Shown here: piece after piece, positions 25,890 through 35,350 of the stretch
How positions within the stretch are numbered: the stretch's first letter is position 1
Layout of the letters: every line of letters starts with the position of its first letter
NCBI RefSeq assembly: GCF_001645185.1
Contig: NZ_LXTQ01000001.1
Span: forward strand, 248,001-312,000
Reading direction: 5' to 3'
DNA: 64,000 bases
Source: Methylobacillus sp. MM3
Lineage (GTDB): Bacteria > Pseudomonadota > Gammaproteobacteria > Burkholderiales > Methylophilaceae
Notes under the pieces: generated by a model
Databases searched by the model: none
The model's input: only the letters and a program-made list of their open reading frames with translations
What the model was told of the DNA's origin: nothing
Position numbers and translations under genes: made by a program

Positions 25890-26429
25890 TCATGGCATCA
25901 ATCTGCCGGGCTTGCCTCGTATCGCGCATATGCGCTGAATAACCATGGGCTTGGGTATTTCGACAACGCCTTGCTCGAAAGCGTTGATCGCCAGCCTGCC
26001 GGCATATACATCCAGCAATTCGTTAGCGTTAAGCAGGAAGTCCGGATTTTGCGGGCGCCCGAACTCTTCCTGTCCCAGCATGAAGGTTTCATAAATGAGC
26101 ACGCCATTGGTCGCCAGGCATTCGACAAGCAATGGCAGCAATGGGCGATGCAGGTAGCGGCAAACGACGACGCCATCGAATGTACGGCCGGCAAATGGCC
26201 AGCGGCCGTTTTCCACATCGGCCTGAAATGCATGCAGGCCGGAAATCTGCTGCAGCCCGGCCACGGCAGCCTCATTGCGATCCACGGCTTCGACCTGCCA
26301 TCCCTGCTCCGCCAGCCAGCGCGCGTTGCGGCCCGATCCGCAAGCGAGATCGAGCACAATGCCGCCGCGACGTATCAACGGAGCGTGACGGATAAGCCAG
26401 GAGGAAGGAGGTTCGTGAAGAGCATGCAT
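25890..26429 (-). CDS. Class I SAM-dependent methyltransferase
   Basis: About 179 residues from the ATG at 26429 (194 if the TTG at 26474 is used, which would overlap the divergent mnmC start). Motif I is VLDLACGSGRNARWLAEQG and the acidic residue after strand 2 is in VEAVDRNE; motif IV is FDGVVVCRYLHRPLL. It resembles TehB-like small-molecule methyltransferases. The substrate is unknown. It reads in the same direction as the iron-permease/PQQ operon, 18 bases upstream of it, so it could be its first gene. Confidence 0.78.
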   Translation of the reverse strand: MHALHEPPSSWLIRHAPLIRRGGIVLDLACGSGRNARWLAEQGWQVEAVDRNEAAVAGLQQISGLHAFQADVENGRWPFAGRTFDGVVVCRYLHRPLLPLLVECLATNGVLIYETFMLGQEEFGRPQNPDFLLNANELLDVYAGRLAINAFEQGVVEIPKPMVIQRICAIRGKPGRLMP

Positions 26430-26467
26430 CTCATGCGAAAATATGCCCGAACCATGGCGTAAAAACA

Positions 26468-28429
26468 ATGACAAATCCTCATTACACCGAACTGGAATGG
26501 CGCGACGGGCAACCTTGGTCCGCCCATTATGGTGACGTCTACTTCTCGCGCGAATCGGGCATCGCAGAAACGCGTTACGTGTTTCTGGAGCAGAACCGTT
26601 TGCGTGAGCGCTGGCATAGCCTCGCGGACAAGGTATTCACTATCGCCGAAACCGGCTTCGGCACCGGCCTCAACTTCCTCTGCGCGTGGCAATTATGGAT
26701 GGAAACCGCGCCGCCGAATGCACGCTTGCATTTCGTCAGCACCGAGAAATTTCCCTTGTCGCACGCGGATCTTGAGCGAGCATTGGCGCTCTGGCCTGAA
26801 CTGGCCTCGCTGAGTACCGCGTTACTGGAGCAATACCGCCGCATCGTACCGGGTTGGCAGCAATTGAGCTTCGACGATGGTCGCATCACGCTGACCTTGC
26901 TCATCGGCGACGCACGGGAAACCCTGCCGCAACTTCGCGCCAGTGTGAACGCCTGGTTTCTCGATGGATTCGCCCCGGCCAAGAATCCGGAAATGTGGCA
27001 ACAGGAACTGCTGCGAGAAATAGCCCGCCTGTCAGCTCCGGGCTGCACGATTTCCACATTCACCAGCGTCGGCGCCGTCCGGCGCGGCCTGGAGGCCGTC
27101 GGATTCCGCATGGAAAAAATCGCCGGATTCGGCAACAAGTGGGCCATGCTGCGCGGGGAATATCCGCACGGAAACGCATCCAGACAACCCTTGCAACGGC
27201 ACGCCATCATCATCGGCGGGGGCATCGCCGGGACTTCCAGCGCATACAGCCTGGCGCTTCGAGGCTGGCAAGTCACCTTGATCGAGCGTCACGCAGACCT
27301 GGCCCAGGAAGCCTCGGGCAACCCGCAGGGCGTGCTCTACCCTCGCCTTTCCGGCCATGATATTCCCTTGAGTCGAGTGGCTCAGAACGGTTACTTGTAC
27401 ACGCTGCGGCTGGCGGAGCGCTGGCTGGAGAAAGGCCGTGACTGGGATAATTGCGGCCTGCTGCAGCAGGCCTTTAATGCGCGCGAGGCCAAGCGCTGCG
27501 AAGAGGTGCTGGCGCGCGACTTGCAGCCAACGCTGGTATGCGCCGTCGATACCGAAGAAGCCAGCCGTCTTGCCGGATTGCCAATGCCGCATGGCGGGTT
27601 ATGGTTCGCCGACGGCGGCTGGATGCATCCGCCAGCCTTGTGCCGGGAGTTGGCCGCGCTGCCGGGTATCACAAGATTGCTGTCCAGCGTAGCCTTGGAA
27701 TTGCACCGGGTTGCCGATAAATGGCAGGTGTTACAGGGCGAACAAATGCTTGCCGAAGCACCGGTCGTCGTTATCTGCACGGCGAATGACAGCATCCGTT
27801 TCGCGCAGACGGCACACCTGCCCCTGGAGCCTGTTCGTGGACAAATCACGCAACTACCTGCAACGCTGGAAAGCCAGGCACTCAAGGCCGTGGTCTGTAC
27901 CGAAGGCTATATCAGCCCAGCCAGAAACGGCATGCATTGCGCCGGAGCCACTTTCGCGCCGGAAGATAGCAACCTGGAGATGCGCGTCGCGGACCACGAG
28001 GAAAACCTGGCAATGCTGGGGGAGCTTTCACCGGCTCTGTTCGACGCATTGGGCGGCCCATCGTTAGACGCGGTGCAACTGGAGGGCCGTGTGGCGCTGC
28101 GCTGCGTTGCTCCGGACTACCTGCCCATGGCGGGTCCGCTGCTCGATCCCGCATTACTGAAGGAGCGTTACGAGGTTGGCAGTCGCCTTCCCACCGATCA
28201 CCTTCCCTGGCTGAACGGGCTTTACGTCAACACGGCACACGGTTCCAAGGGCTTGCTGACGGCACCCTTGTGCGCGGAGATTATTGCCTCCCTGCTGGAA
28301 AATGAACCCTTGCCGGTTGATGTCGCCCTGGCGCGGGCGCTGGATCCCAATCGCTTCCTGCTACGGCAGCATGGCTTGAAACGGCTGGTCGGCGCCGCTG
28401 TCATGCATCGGGATTCCTCGCTCACGTAA
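26468..28429 (+). CDS. mnmC: Bifunctional tRNA mnm5s2U biosynthesis protein MnmC
   Basis: 653 residues, full length. The N-terminal MnmD-type methyltransferase (about 1-235) has AETGFGTGLNFL and DGFAPAKNPEMW. The C-terminal FAD-dependent oxidoreductase (about 245-640) opens with HAIIIGGGIAGTSSAYSLA and ends with NTAHGSKGLLTAPL. The enzyme removes the carboxymethyl group from cmnm5s2U34 and then methylates the amine. The ATG at 26468 lies inside the possible 5' end of the divergent methyltransferase gene. Confidence 0.96.
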   Translation: MTNPHYTELEWRDGQPWSAHYGDVYFSRESGIAETRYVFLEQNRLRERWHSLADKVFTIAETGFGTGLNFLCAWQLWMETAPPNARLHFVSTEKFPLSHADLERALALWPELASLSTALLEQYRRIVPGWQQLSFDDGRITLTLLIGDARETLPQLRASVNAWFLDGFAPAKNPEMWQQELLREIARLSAPGCTISTFTSVGAVRRGLEAVGFRMEKIAGFGNKWAMLRGEYPHGNASRQPLQRHAIIIGGGIAGTSSAYSLALRGWQVTLIERHADLAQEASGNPQGVLYPRLSGHDIPLSRVAQNGYLYTLRLAERWLEKGRDWDNCGLLQQAFNAREAKRCEEVLARDLQPTLVCAVDTEEASRLAGLPMPHGGLWFADGGWMHPPALCRELAALPGITRLLSSVALELHRVADKWQVLQGEQMLAEAPVVVICTANDSIRFAQTAHLPLEPVRGQITQLPATLESQALKAVVCTEGYISPARNGMHCAGATFAPEDSNLEMRVADHEENLAMLGELSPALFDALGGPSLDAVQLEGRVALRCVAPDYLPMAGPLLDPALLKERYEVGSRLPTDHLPWLNGLYVNTAHGSKGLLTAPLCAEIIASLLENEPLPVDVALARALDPNRFLLRQHGLKRLVGAAVMHRDSSLT

Positions 28430-28452
28430 CGCCTGCGCTACAATTCCCCGCC

Positions 28453-30294
28453 ATGCAAACACAACGCCTCCAGGAACTTCAACACGCCATCCGGCGCGAT
28501 CCGCAAAACCCCGCCCTGCACTACGAACTGGGCAATCTGTATTTGCGGACGCAGCCCAATGAAGCGCTGGCGTGCTTTAAAACCGCACTCAAGTTCGCGC
28601 CTGGCCATCCACAAATCCTGCTGCAAATCGGCAATGCCTACTCGTCAATGGCACGTTACGAAGAGGCTGCGTCGCACTTCCGCGCCTCCATAAAAAGCGA
28701 CCCTGCGCAGCCGGCGGCGCACTACAACCTCGGCAATGCGCTGCGCGAGCTGGGCAAACCGGAACAGGCGGCAGCGAGCTACCAAGTCGCCCTCAGGCTG
28801 GACCCGAACGATGCGGACAGCCACAACAACCTCGGCAACGTGCAGCGCGAACTGGGCAAACTGGATCAGTCCATTGCGTGCTATCGCACCGCGTTGCAGC
28901 TCAACCCGCGGTTGCACCACGCCCGCATGCACTTGATGCACCAGCGCCAGCACATTTGCGATTGGGAAAACTGGGAGAGCGAGATCACGGAAATTCGACG
29001 GCTGGTGCGCGAGGAGCCCACGGCGCAGATTTCGCCGTTTGCTTTCGTGTCGCTGCCGGGCACGACAGCTGCCGAACAACGGCAATGTGCCAAAAACTGG
29101 GCGGCTAATCGCTTCGCCGGACTGGTACCGGATAGTACACATCTCGAAACCTTCAAAGCCCGGCCGGCGCATAATCGGCTGCGTATCGGCTATCTCTCGG
29201 CCGACTTCCGCCAGCATCCCTTGACCTCGCTTGCCGCCGAGTTGATGGAGTTGCATGATCGACAGGGTTTCGAAATTTTCGGCTATTCCTACGGCCCGAA
29301 CGACAAGTCCGCAGAGCGCAAACGCTGGGAAAGCGCGTTCGACCACTTCCGCGACATCCGTCTGCTATCACTGCAACAAGCCGCGCAAATGATATTCGAC
29401 GATCGCATCGATATCCTCGTCGACCTGACCGGCTATACGCAAAGCAGCCGTACGGGCATTCTTGCGCTACGGCCCGCGCCATTGCAGGTCAACTGGCTCG
29501 GTTTTCCCGGCACGTTCGGTGCGCCGTTTGCCGATTACCTGATCACTGACCGTTACATCACTCCGCCTTCCGATGCGGCGCATTACAGCGAACAGCTGGT
29601 TTATATGCCGCACAGTTACCAGCCCAATGACAGAAAACGATACGCCGCTGCGCCCCCCAGCCGTAGCGAATGCGGGTTGCCGGAGACGGGAGTCGTCTTC
29701 TGCTGCTTCAACCAGACATTCAAGATTACGCCGCAGGTATTTGATAGTTTTATGAAAATACTATCAAAAACGGATGGAAGCGTACTCTGGTTGCTGGAAT
29801 GCAATCGTTGGGCGAAAGAAAACCTGCAACGCGAAGCGCAAGCGCGCGGCATCGACCCTCAGCGCCTGGCATTCGCACCGCGCGCCGCCCAAGCGGACCA
29901 TCTGGCGCGGCATCGATGTGCCGATCTGTTTCTCGACACGCAACCCTATAACGCCCATACCTCCACCAGCGACGCGCTGTGGATGGGCCTGCCGGTACTG
30001 ACCTGTACCGGCGAGACCTTTGCGTCGCGCGTGGCATGCAGCCTGCTGCATGCCGCCGACCTGCCTGAGCTGATCACCGATACGTTGGAAAATTATGAAC
30101 GGCTGGCAGTGGAACTGGCCGCCGATCCTGCACGGCTGGCAGCACTGCGGCAACGCCTGATTGCAAGCCGCGATGCGCTGCCGCTATTCGATACTCCGGC
30201 GTTCGCCCGGGATATCGAACAAGCCTATCGCACGATGTGGCAAGGGCATGAGCAGGGCCTCCCGCCCCAGAGTTTCAGCGTGCTGCGTCCATAG
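28453..30294 (+). CDS. TPR protein with O-GlcNAc transferase (SPINDLY-like) domain
   Basis: 613 residues. Five or more TPR units occupy about 1-165 (for example YELGNLYLRTQPNEALACFKTALK, AHYNLGNALRELGKPEQAAASYQ). The GT41 catalytic region runs about 225-600, with RIGYLSADFRQHPLTSL, ILVDLTGYTQSSRTGI, QVNWLGFPGTFG and the nucleotide-sugar site around DTQPYNAHTSTSDALWMGLPVLT. It should glycosylate Ser/Thr or Asn of cytoplasmic proteins. It has no signal peptide. It is followed by pilU after 88 bases, which raises the possibility of pilus- or flagellum-related targets. Confidence 0.9.
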   Translation: MQTQRLQELQHAIRRDPQNPALHYELGNLYLRTQPNEALACFKTALKFAPGHPQILLQIGNAYSSMARYEEAASHFRASIKSDPAQPAAHYNLGNALRELGKPEQAAASYQVALRLDPNDADSHNNLGNVQRELGKLDQSIACYRTALQLNPRLHHARMHLMHQRQHICDWENWESEITEIRRLVREEPTAQISPFAFVSLPGTTAAEQRQCAKNWAANRFAGLVPDSTHLETFKARPAHNRLRIGYLSADFRQHPLTSLAAELMELHDRQGFEIFGYSYGPNDKSAERKRWESAFDHFRDIRLLSLQQAAQMIFDDRIDILVDLTGYTQSSRTGILALRPAPLQVNWLGFPGTFGAPFADYLITDRYITPPSDAAHYSEQLVYMPHSYQPNDRKRYAAAPPSRSECGLPETGVVFCCFNQTFKITPQVFDSFMKILSKTDGSVLWLLECNRWAKENLQREAQARGIDPQRLAFAPRAAQADHLARHRCADLFLDTQPYNAHTSTSDALWMGLPVLTCTGETFASRVACSLLHAADLPELITDTLENYERLAVELAADPARLAALRQRLIASRDALPLFDTPAFARDIEQAYRTMWQGHEQGLPPQSFSVLRP

Positions 30295-30382
30295 CGTTGG
30301 CATCCCCGGCGTATGCGCCTGCACGCTCAGCGATGCAACGGGGAATATGCTAAAGTTGCCCCAAAACTAGGAAGGAAAAAAC

Positions 30383-31474
30383 ATGGCTGCTCTCGATATC
30401 ACCCCCATCCTCAAATTCATGGTCGAAAAAGGCGGTTCCGACCTGTTCTTCAGCACGGGGGCACCGATCAATATCAATATCGAGGGCCGCACCATGCCCG
30501 TCAATAGCCAGACCATGACCCCCGGCATGGTCAAGGAAATCGCCTGGTCATTGATGAGCGAAAAACAGATTCATGAGTTCGAAGAAGCTTTCGAGATGAA
30601 TTTCGCCATGGGGGTGAAAGGCGTGGGCCGCTTCCGCGTCAATGTGTTCAAGCAGCGCGGCGAGATCTCCATGGTGATCCGCCACATCATCACCAATATC
30701 CCTACCCTGGAATCGCTGGGCCTGCCGCCCGTGCTGAAGGACCTGATCACGCGCCGCCGCGGCCTGATCCTGGTCGTAGGCGCCACGGGGTCCGGCAAAT
30801 CCACGACACTGGCCGCGATGATCGATCATCGCAATGAAACCGAGGCTGGCCATATCCTGACGCTGGAAGACCCGATCGAATTCATCCACAACCACAAGAA
30901 ATCGATTGTTGACCAGCGCGAAATCGGCATTGACACCAAGTCTTTCGACAACGGATTGAAAAACGCGATGCGTCAGGCACCCGACGTGATCCTGATCGGT
31001 GAAATCCGCGATATGGATACCATGAAACATGCCGTGACCTACGCTGAAACCGGTCACCTGTGTCTGGCGACGCTGCATGCCAATAACGCCAACCAGGCCA
31101 TCGAGCGTATCCTGTCGTTTTTTCCGCCGGACGGCAAACAGTCCATCATGCTGGGGCTGGCGCTCAATTTGATCGGCATCATCTCCCAACGTCTGGTGCC
31201 CGGAACACAAACGAAACGCGTGGCCGCGATGGAAGTGCTGATCAATATCCCTTACATCGCCGACCTGATCCAGAAGGGCAAGACGGAAGAAATCAAGGAA
31301 GTCATGGCCGACAACAACGACATCGGCATGGGCACTTTCGACCAATCGCTGTTCAGGCTTTACAGCGCAGGAAAAATCACCGACGACGACGCGCTGCGCA
31401 ATGCGGATTCCCGCAACGATCTCTCGCTCAAGATACGCCTGACGGCAGAAGGCGCGCGGTCCGGCTTCGAGTAA
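30383..31474 (+). CDS. pilU: Type IV pilus retraction ATPase PilU
   Basis: 363 residues of the PilT/PilU secretion ATPase family. PAS-like N-terminal domain with the PilU-typical DITPILKFMVEKGGSDLFFSTGAP, Walker A GATGSGKST (near 133), the Asp box with EDPIEFIH, Walker B VILIGEIRD and the His box TGHLCLATLHANN. PilU works with PilT to retract pili. pilT usually sits directly upstream, but here the upstream gene is the GT41 protein. AGGAAGG precedes the ATG at 30383. Confidence 0.92.
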   Translation: MAALDITPILKFMVEKGGSDLFFSTGAPININIEGRTMPVNSQTMTPGMVKEIAWSLMSEKQIHEFEEAFEMNFAMGVKGVGRFRVNVFKQRGEISMVIRHIITNIPTLESLGLPPVLKDLITRRRGLILVVGATGSGKSTTLAAMIDHRNETEAGHILTLEDPIEFIHNHKKSIVDQREIGIDTKSFDNGLKNAMRQAPDVILIGEIRDMDTMKHAVTYAETGHLCLATLHANNANQAIERILSFFPPDGKQSIMLGLALNLIGIISQRLVPGTQTKRVAAMEVLINIPYIADLIQKGKTEEIKEVMADNNDIGMGTFDQSLFRLYSAGKITDDDALRNADSRNDLSLKIRLTAEGARSGFE

Positions 31475-31488
31475 GAGCTAGCGTTTCC

Positions 31489-32403
31489 TCAGTCATTGCG
31501 AGGAGGCGCAGATTCACCGCCAGACGGCGCGAAAAACGTCGCAGCGACGATCATCGCGCCGCCTATCATTTCCCGCACGCTCAGCGCCTCGTTCGCGACC
31601 AGATAAGAAAATACCGCCGCCACGACCAGTTCGAACAGGAAAATCACCGCTGCACGCGTCGCCAGCGTATGCGTGACGCCGTACTGCACCAGCAAGGTGG
31701 TCACGGCAAGCGCGATTGCCAGCCCCAGCATGAGCATCCAGTAGGCGAGTGGAATTTCCATGGCACCGGGCAGCGGCGCACTCGTGAACGGTAAAAACAG
31801 CAAAGCCAGCAAGGTGACGCCGCCCCAGACCGCGATGGACTTCTCAGGCAGGGACAAATGGGTTGCGCGCCGCGTGAGTACATTGGTCAGCGAAAAACCC
31901 ATACCGGATGAAAGCGCCAGCCATTCGGGAATGTCGCGCGGCAAGGGAAAGCCCTGCGCCGGATCCCACAGCATGGTAAATGCACCGCTCAACGAAAAAC
32001 CGATCACCAGCAGGCCACGCCTGCCGGCGTGTTCATGCAGCAGCACGCGCGCCAATAGCAGTGTCCACAACGGCGAGAGATAGAACAACAACATTACCCG
32101 CATCACTTCGCCATCGATCACCGCCAGCACATAGCTCAAATTGGTCCAGCCGGCAGCCAGCGACAGCAGCAGCAACGTACCCGGCGAACGGAACAGGTCG
32201 CGCCAGCGGGAGGCGAACAACAGGCCGCCCAGCAGCAATGCGGCGGCATAGGTCAGCAGGCTGGCGTAAGCGCCGGAAACGCCGGCCTCTTCCAGCAAAC
32301 GGTATGGATACCAGATGACGCCCCAGATGGTCGCACCGAATAGCAGGCCGAAGGTTGCTAACGCCGGATGTTTTGTTGCGGAATCTTTTATAATGCCCAC
32401 CAT
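31489..32403 (-). CDS. EamA/DMT-family transporter
   Basis: About 304 residues from the ATG at 32403. Around ten hydrophobic helices in two EamA repeats, beginning ATFGLLFGATIWGVIWYPYR and ending in SVREMIGGAMIVAATFF. Typical of inner-membrane drug/metabolite exporters; the substrate is unknown. Its ATG and that of the divergent dapC gene share the same CATG, so the control elements of each lie inside the other gene or its leader. Confidence 0.85.
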   Translation of the reverse strand: MVGIIKDSATKHPALATFGLLFGATIWGVIWYPYRLLEEAGVSGAYASLLTYAAALLLGGLLFASRWRDLFRSPGTLLLLSLAAGWTNLSYVLAVIDGEVMRVMLLFYLSPLWTLLLARVLLHEHAGRRGLLVIGFSLSGAFTMLWDPAQGFPLPRDIPEWLALSSGMGFSLTNVLTRRATHLSLPEKSIAVWGGVTLLALLFLPFTSAPLPGAMEIPLAYWMLMLGLAIALAVTTLLVQYGVTHTLATRAAVIFLFELVVAAVFSYLVANEALSVREMIGGAMIVAATFFAPSGGESAPPRND

Positions 32404-33577
32404 GAATTCCAATCTCGAAAAACTCCATCCCTACCCGTTCCAGAAACTGCGCGACCTGTTTGTGGGCGTCCAGCCGAATCCGAACCTCGGCGCGATCAAC
32501 CTTTCCATCGGAGAGCCAAAACATGCGACACCGGCCCTGATCAAGACCGCGCTGACGGATAACCTCGCCGGGCTGGCGAATTATCCCACGACTTTGGGCA
32601 GTGCCGAATTGCGCGGAGCGATTTCGGATTGGCTAACGCGCCGCTACGGTATTCCCGCCCTGCATATCGACAAGGAAATCGTTCCGGTCAACGGCAGCCG
32701 CGAAGCGCTGTTCGCCTTCGCGCAGGCGGTGGTCGATGCACGCACCAACCCGGTCGTCGTCAGCCCGAATCCGTTTTACCAGATTTACGAAGGCGCGGCC
32801 CTGCTGGCCGGAGCCGAGCCGTATTACCTTAACACCCTGCCGGAAAGCGGTTTCCGCATGGATTATGACTCCGTTCCCGAAGCAGTGTGGCAACGCACGC
32901 AATTGCTCTACGTGTGCTCGCCCGGCAACCCAACAGGCAAAGTGATGAGTCTTGACGACTGGCGCGAAGTCTTTGCGCTGGCCGACAAGTACGGTTTTGT
33001 CATTGCTTCCGACGAATGCTATTCGGAAATCTATTTCGATGAAGCCAACCCGCCGCTGGGCGCCTTGCAGGCCGCGCACAAACTGGGGCGCGACTATACC
33101 AACCTGGTGATGTTCAGCAGCCTGTCCAAGCGCTCCAATGTGCCGGGCATGCGCTCGGGCTTCGTTGCCGGTGATGCCACCATTCTCGAAAAATTCCTGC
33201 TCTATCGCACCTACCATGGCTGCGCGATGAACCCTGCCGTGCAGGCCGCGAGCGCGGCCGCATGGAAGGACGAAGTCCACGTGCAGGAAAACCGCCGTCT
33301 CTATCGCGAGAAATTTGATGCAGTGCTGCCGCTGCTGAAGAATGTGCTGGAAGTAGACATGCCGGATGCCGCGTTTTATTTCTGGGCGCGCACGAAGGAA
33401 TCGGATACCGAGTTTGCGGTGCGCCTCCATCACGAATGCAATGTCACCGTGCTGCCGGGAAGTTTTCTTGCACGCGAAGCGCATGGCGCCAACCCCGGTT
33501 CAGGATTCGTGCGTATTGCGCTGGTCGCGTCATTGAATGAATGCCTGGAGGCGGCAAAGCGCATGCAAGCGCTTTAA
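32402..33577 (+). CDS. dapC: Succinyldiaminopimelate transaminase DapC
   Basis: 391 residues from the ATG at 32402 (an in-frame ATG at 32393 would add three). Fold-type I aminotransferase with the DapC-typical opening NLEKLHPYPFQKLRDLF, INLSIGEPKH, CSPGNPTGKVM, ASDECYSEIYFDE and the Schiff-base lysine in SSLSKRSNVPGMRSGF. Transfers an amino group from glutamate to N-succinyl-2-amino-6-ketopimelate in lysine and peptidoglycan-precursor synthesis. No other dap gene is in the window. Confidence 0.92.
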   Translation: MNSNLEKLHPYPFQKLRDLFVGVQPNPNLGAINLSIGEPKHATPALIKTALTDNLAGLANYPTTLGSAELRGAISDWLTRRYGIPALHIDKEIVPVNGSREALFAFAQAVVDARTNPVVVSPNPFYQIYEGAALLAGAEPYYLNTLPESGFRMDYDSVPEAVWQRTQLLYVCSPGNPTGKVMSLDDWREVFALADKYGFVIASDECYSEIYFDEANPPLGALQAAHKLGRDYTNLVMFSSLSKRSNVPGMRSGFVAGDATILEKFLLYRTYHGCAMNPAVQAASAAAWKDEVHVQENRRLYREKFDAVLPLLKNVLEVDMPDAAFYFWARTKESDTEFAVRLHHECNVTVLPGSFLAREAHGANPGSGFVRIALVASLNECLEAAKRMQAL

Positions 33578-33590
33578 GGCGGGACTATTT

Positions 33591-35345
33591 CTAAGACCTT
33601 CCCTGACGGCTTTCGGCTGTATTGTCCGAATAAAACCGGAAGTCGTTCCGCCCCTGCTCCTTGGCCTCATACATTGCAGCATCGGCACTGCTCAACAAGG
33701 TATCCACATCCTTCCCATCCTGGGGATAGATGCTGATTCCAATGCTGCATGTCATGAACAGTTCTCGTTCTTCGACGACAAACGGCTGCTCGAAATAAGC
33801 AATGATTTTTTGCGCAATTCGCGCCGGGTCGGAAGGCGAATTGAGGTCTTCGAGCAGGATCGTGAATTCGTCCCCGGCCAGGCGCGCCAGCGTGTCCGCA
33901 TGGCGAATGCAGTCCTGCATGCGCAATGCCGCGATCTTGAGCACCTCATCCCCTACGGCATGGCCGTGCGTATCGTTGATCTCCTTGAATTTATCCAGAT
34001 CGATGAACATGACGGCGAAGCGGGTGCGGTTACGCTGGGCCTTGATAAACGTCTGTTTCAGGCGGTCCAGGAACAGCAATCGGTTAGGGAGGCCCGTCAG
34101 ATGATCGTGATATGCGAGATTACCGAGAAATTGCTGCTTGCTCTTCAATTCGTCCACGCGCGCACTCAGCCTGGAGGCCATGCTTTCAAAGCTGTTGGCG
34201 AGATAGCCGATTTCGTCATTGCGATCGACAGGAAGTCCGGTCATGGGTTCGCCCGCGGCAAATCTCTGCACGGCCTTGGCCATGGAGTTCAGCGGTCGCG
34301 AAAGATAGCGTGCCAACACGAACGAAATGCCAAGCGCCAGCAGAATGAAAAGCAGGGTAATGCGGATAATGTTCATGCCCAGCGCCCGGCTTTCTTCCAG
34401 CACCTTCTGCAAGGGTGTCAGCAAGCCGATGACAACGAAACGATGTTCCGCATGCGAAACAAATGGCACTTTCACGAAAGCGGCCACGGATGCGCTGGCG
34501 GGCGATACGACGTTAGCGGTATTCAACACCATGGAGTCCTGGTTATCGCGCTCCAGCATGGGCGATAGCTCGGCAATATCCTCCTGGATGCGGTAACGCA
34601 CCCCCTTGTCGAAGCCGAAGTTCTTGGCGGCAACCGGGTGGACCATATAATCGCCCTCCTGATTGGTCAGCACCACATTGATATCGGCAGGAATATCCTT
34701 GCGAATGAAACTGAACAGACTGTTCAGATCAACATTGACGACAACGACGCCGAAAATCGAACCGTCCGCAGTTTGCACGGGCGTGGCGATCCTCAACGTC
34801 GGCTGGCCCTGCCCCGCATGCGAGCCCTGCTCCTTGTTGAGGTTGATTCTGGAAATATAAAACTCGCCCGGTGATAGTTTTATCGTCTTGAAAAAATAAG
34901 GGAAATGCCCTTTTTCCTGCAAATCGCTTTCAGGGACGACGATGACGCCATTCTCAACCTTGTCGACGCGTACAAGCTCCCGGCCGTAATCGGCGGCACC
35001 GATCAACCGAACCTGGAAATACTCGGGATGCGCCTCCAGCACGCTGGTCATGACATCTTCCAACTGCTTCCGATAGATGGCCGAGAGTTTCGGATCGGAA
35101 CGATTGGCAGTCAGTTGCTTGAGCGCGGACAAGGATGAAAGAAAGCGTACGTCGCTGGCCACGGCATTCACCGAGTGACTGAAGCGCAAGGCCAACACCC
35201 TGGTGGCGGTGAGCAATTTGTCCTGGGACGATGCAATCAGCATCTCACGACTTTGCGTATACGCGTAAAAACCCATCAGGCCAGTCGCGAATGTTCCCAG
35301 CAGCGCCAGCCAGAACCCGATCTTGAAGCCTACGCTCAGTCGCAT
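33591..35345 (-). CDS. Membrane diguanylate cyclase: periplasmic Cache sensor, HAMP, GGDEF
   Basis: 584 residues. Membrane helix about 8-28, a periplasmic double-Cache-like sensor about 35-315 (with LVRVDKVENGVIVV and LRIATPVQTADGSIFGVVVVNVD), a second helix about 325-345, a HAMP segment (RYLSRPLNSMAKAVQRFAAGE), and a GGDEF domain about 410-575. The signature is AGDEF, a common active variant, with an RHAD inhibitory site nine residues before it. It is five bases downstream of a PotD-like periplasmic binding protein gene and no ABC transporter gene is present. This layout resembles the NspS-MbaA polyamine-sensing pair of Vibrio cholerae, although MbaA also has an EAL domain. Confidence 0.92.
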   Translation of the reverse strand: MRLSVGFKIGFWLALLGTFATGLMGFYAYTQSREMLIASSQDKLLTATRVLALRFSHSVNAVASDVRFLSSLSALKQLTANRSDPKLSAIYRKQLEDVMTSVLEAHPEYFQVRLIGAADYGRELVRVDKVENGVIVVPESDLQEKGHFPYFFKTIKLSPGEFYISRINLNKEQGSHAGQGQPTLRIATPVQTADGSIFGVVVVNVDLNSLFSFIRKDIPADINVVLTNQEGDYMVHPVAAKNFGFDKGVRYRIQEDIAELSPMLERDNQDSMVLNTANVVSPASASVAAFVKVPFVSHAEHRFVVIGLLTPLQKVLEESRALGMNIIRITLLFILLALGISFVLARYLSRPLNSMAKAVQRFAAGEPMTGLPVDRNDEIGYLANSFESMASRLSARVDELKSKQQFLGNLAYHDHLTGLPNRLLFLDRLKQTFIKAQRNRTRFAVMFIDLDKFKEINDTHGHAVGDEVLKIAALRMQDCIRHADTLARLAGDEFTILLEDLNSPSDPARIAQKIIAYFEQPFVVEERELFMTCSIGISIYPQDGKDVDTLLSSADAAMYEAKEQGRNDFRFYSDNTAESRQGRS

Positions 35346-35350
35346 CCGAT

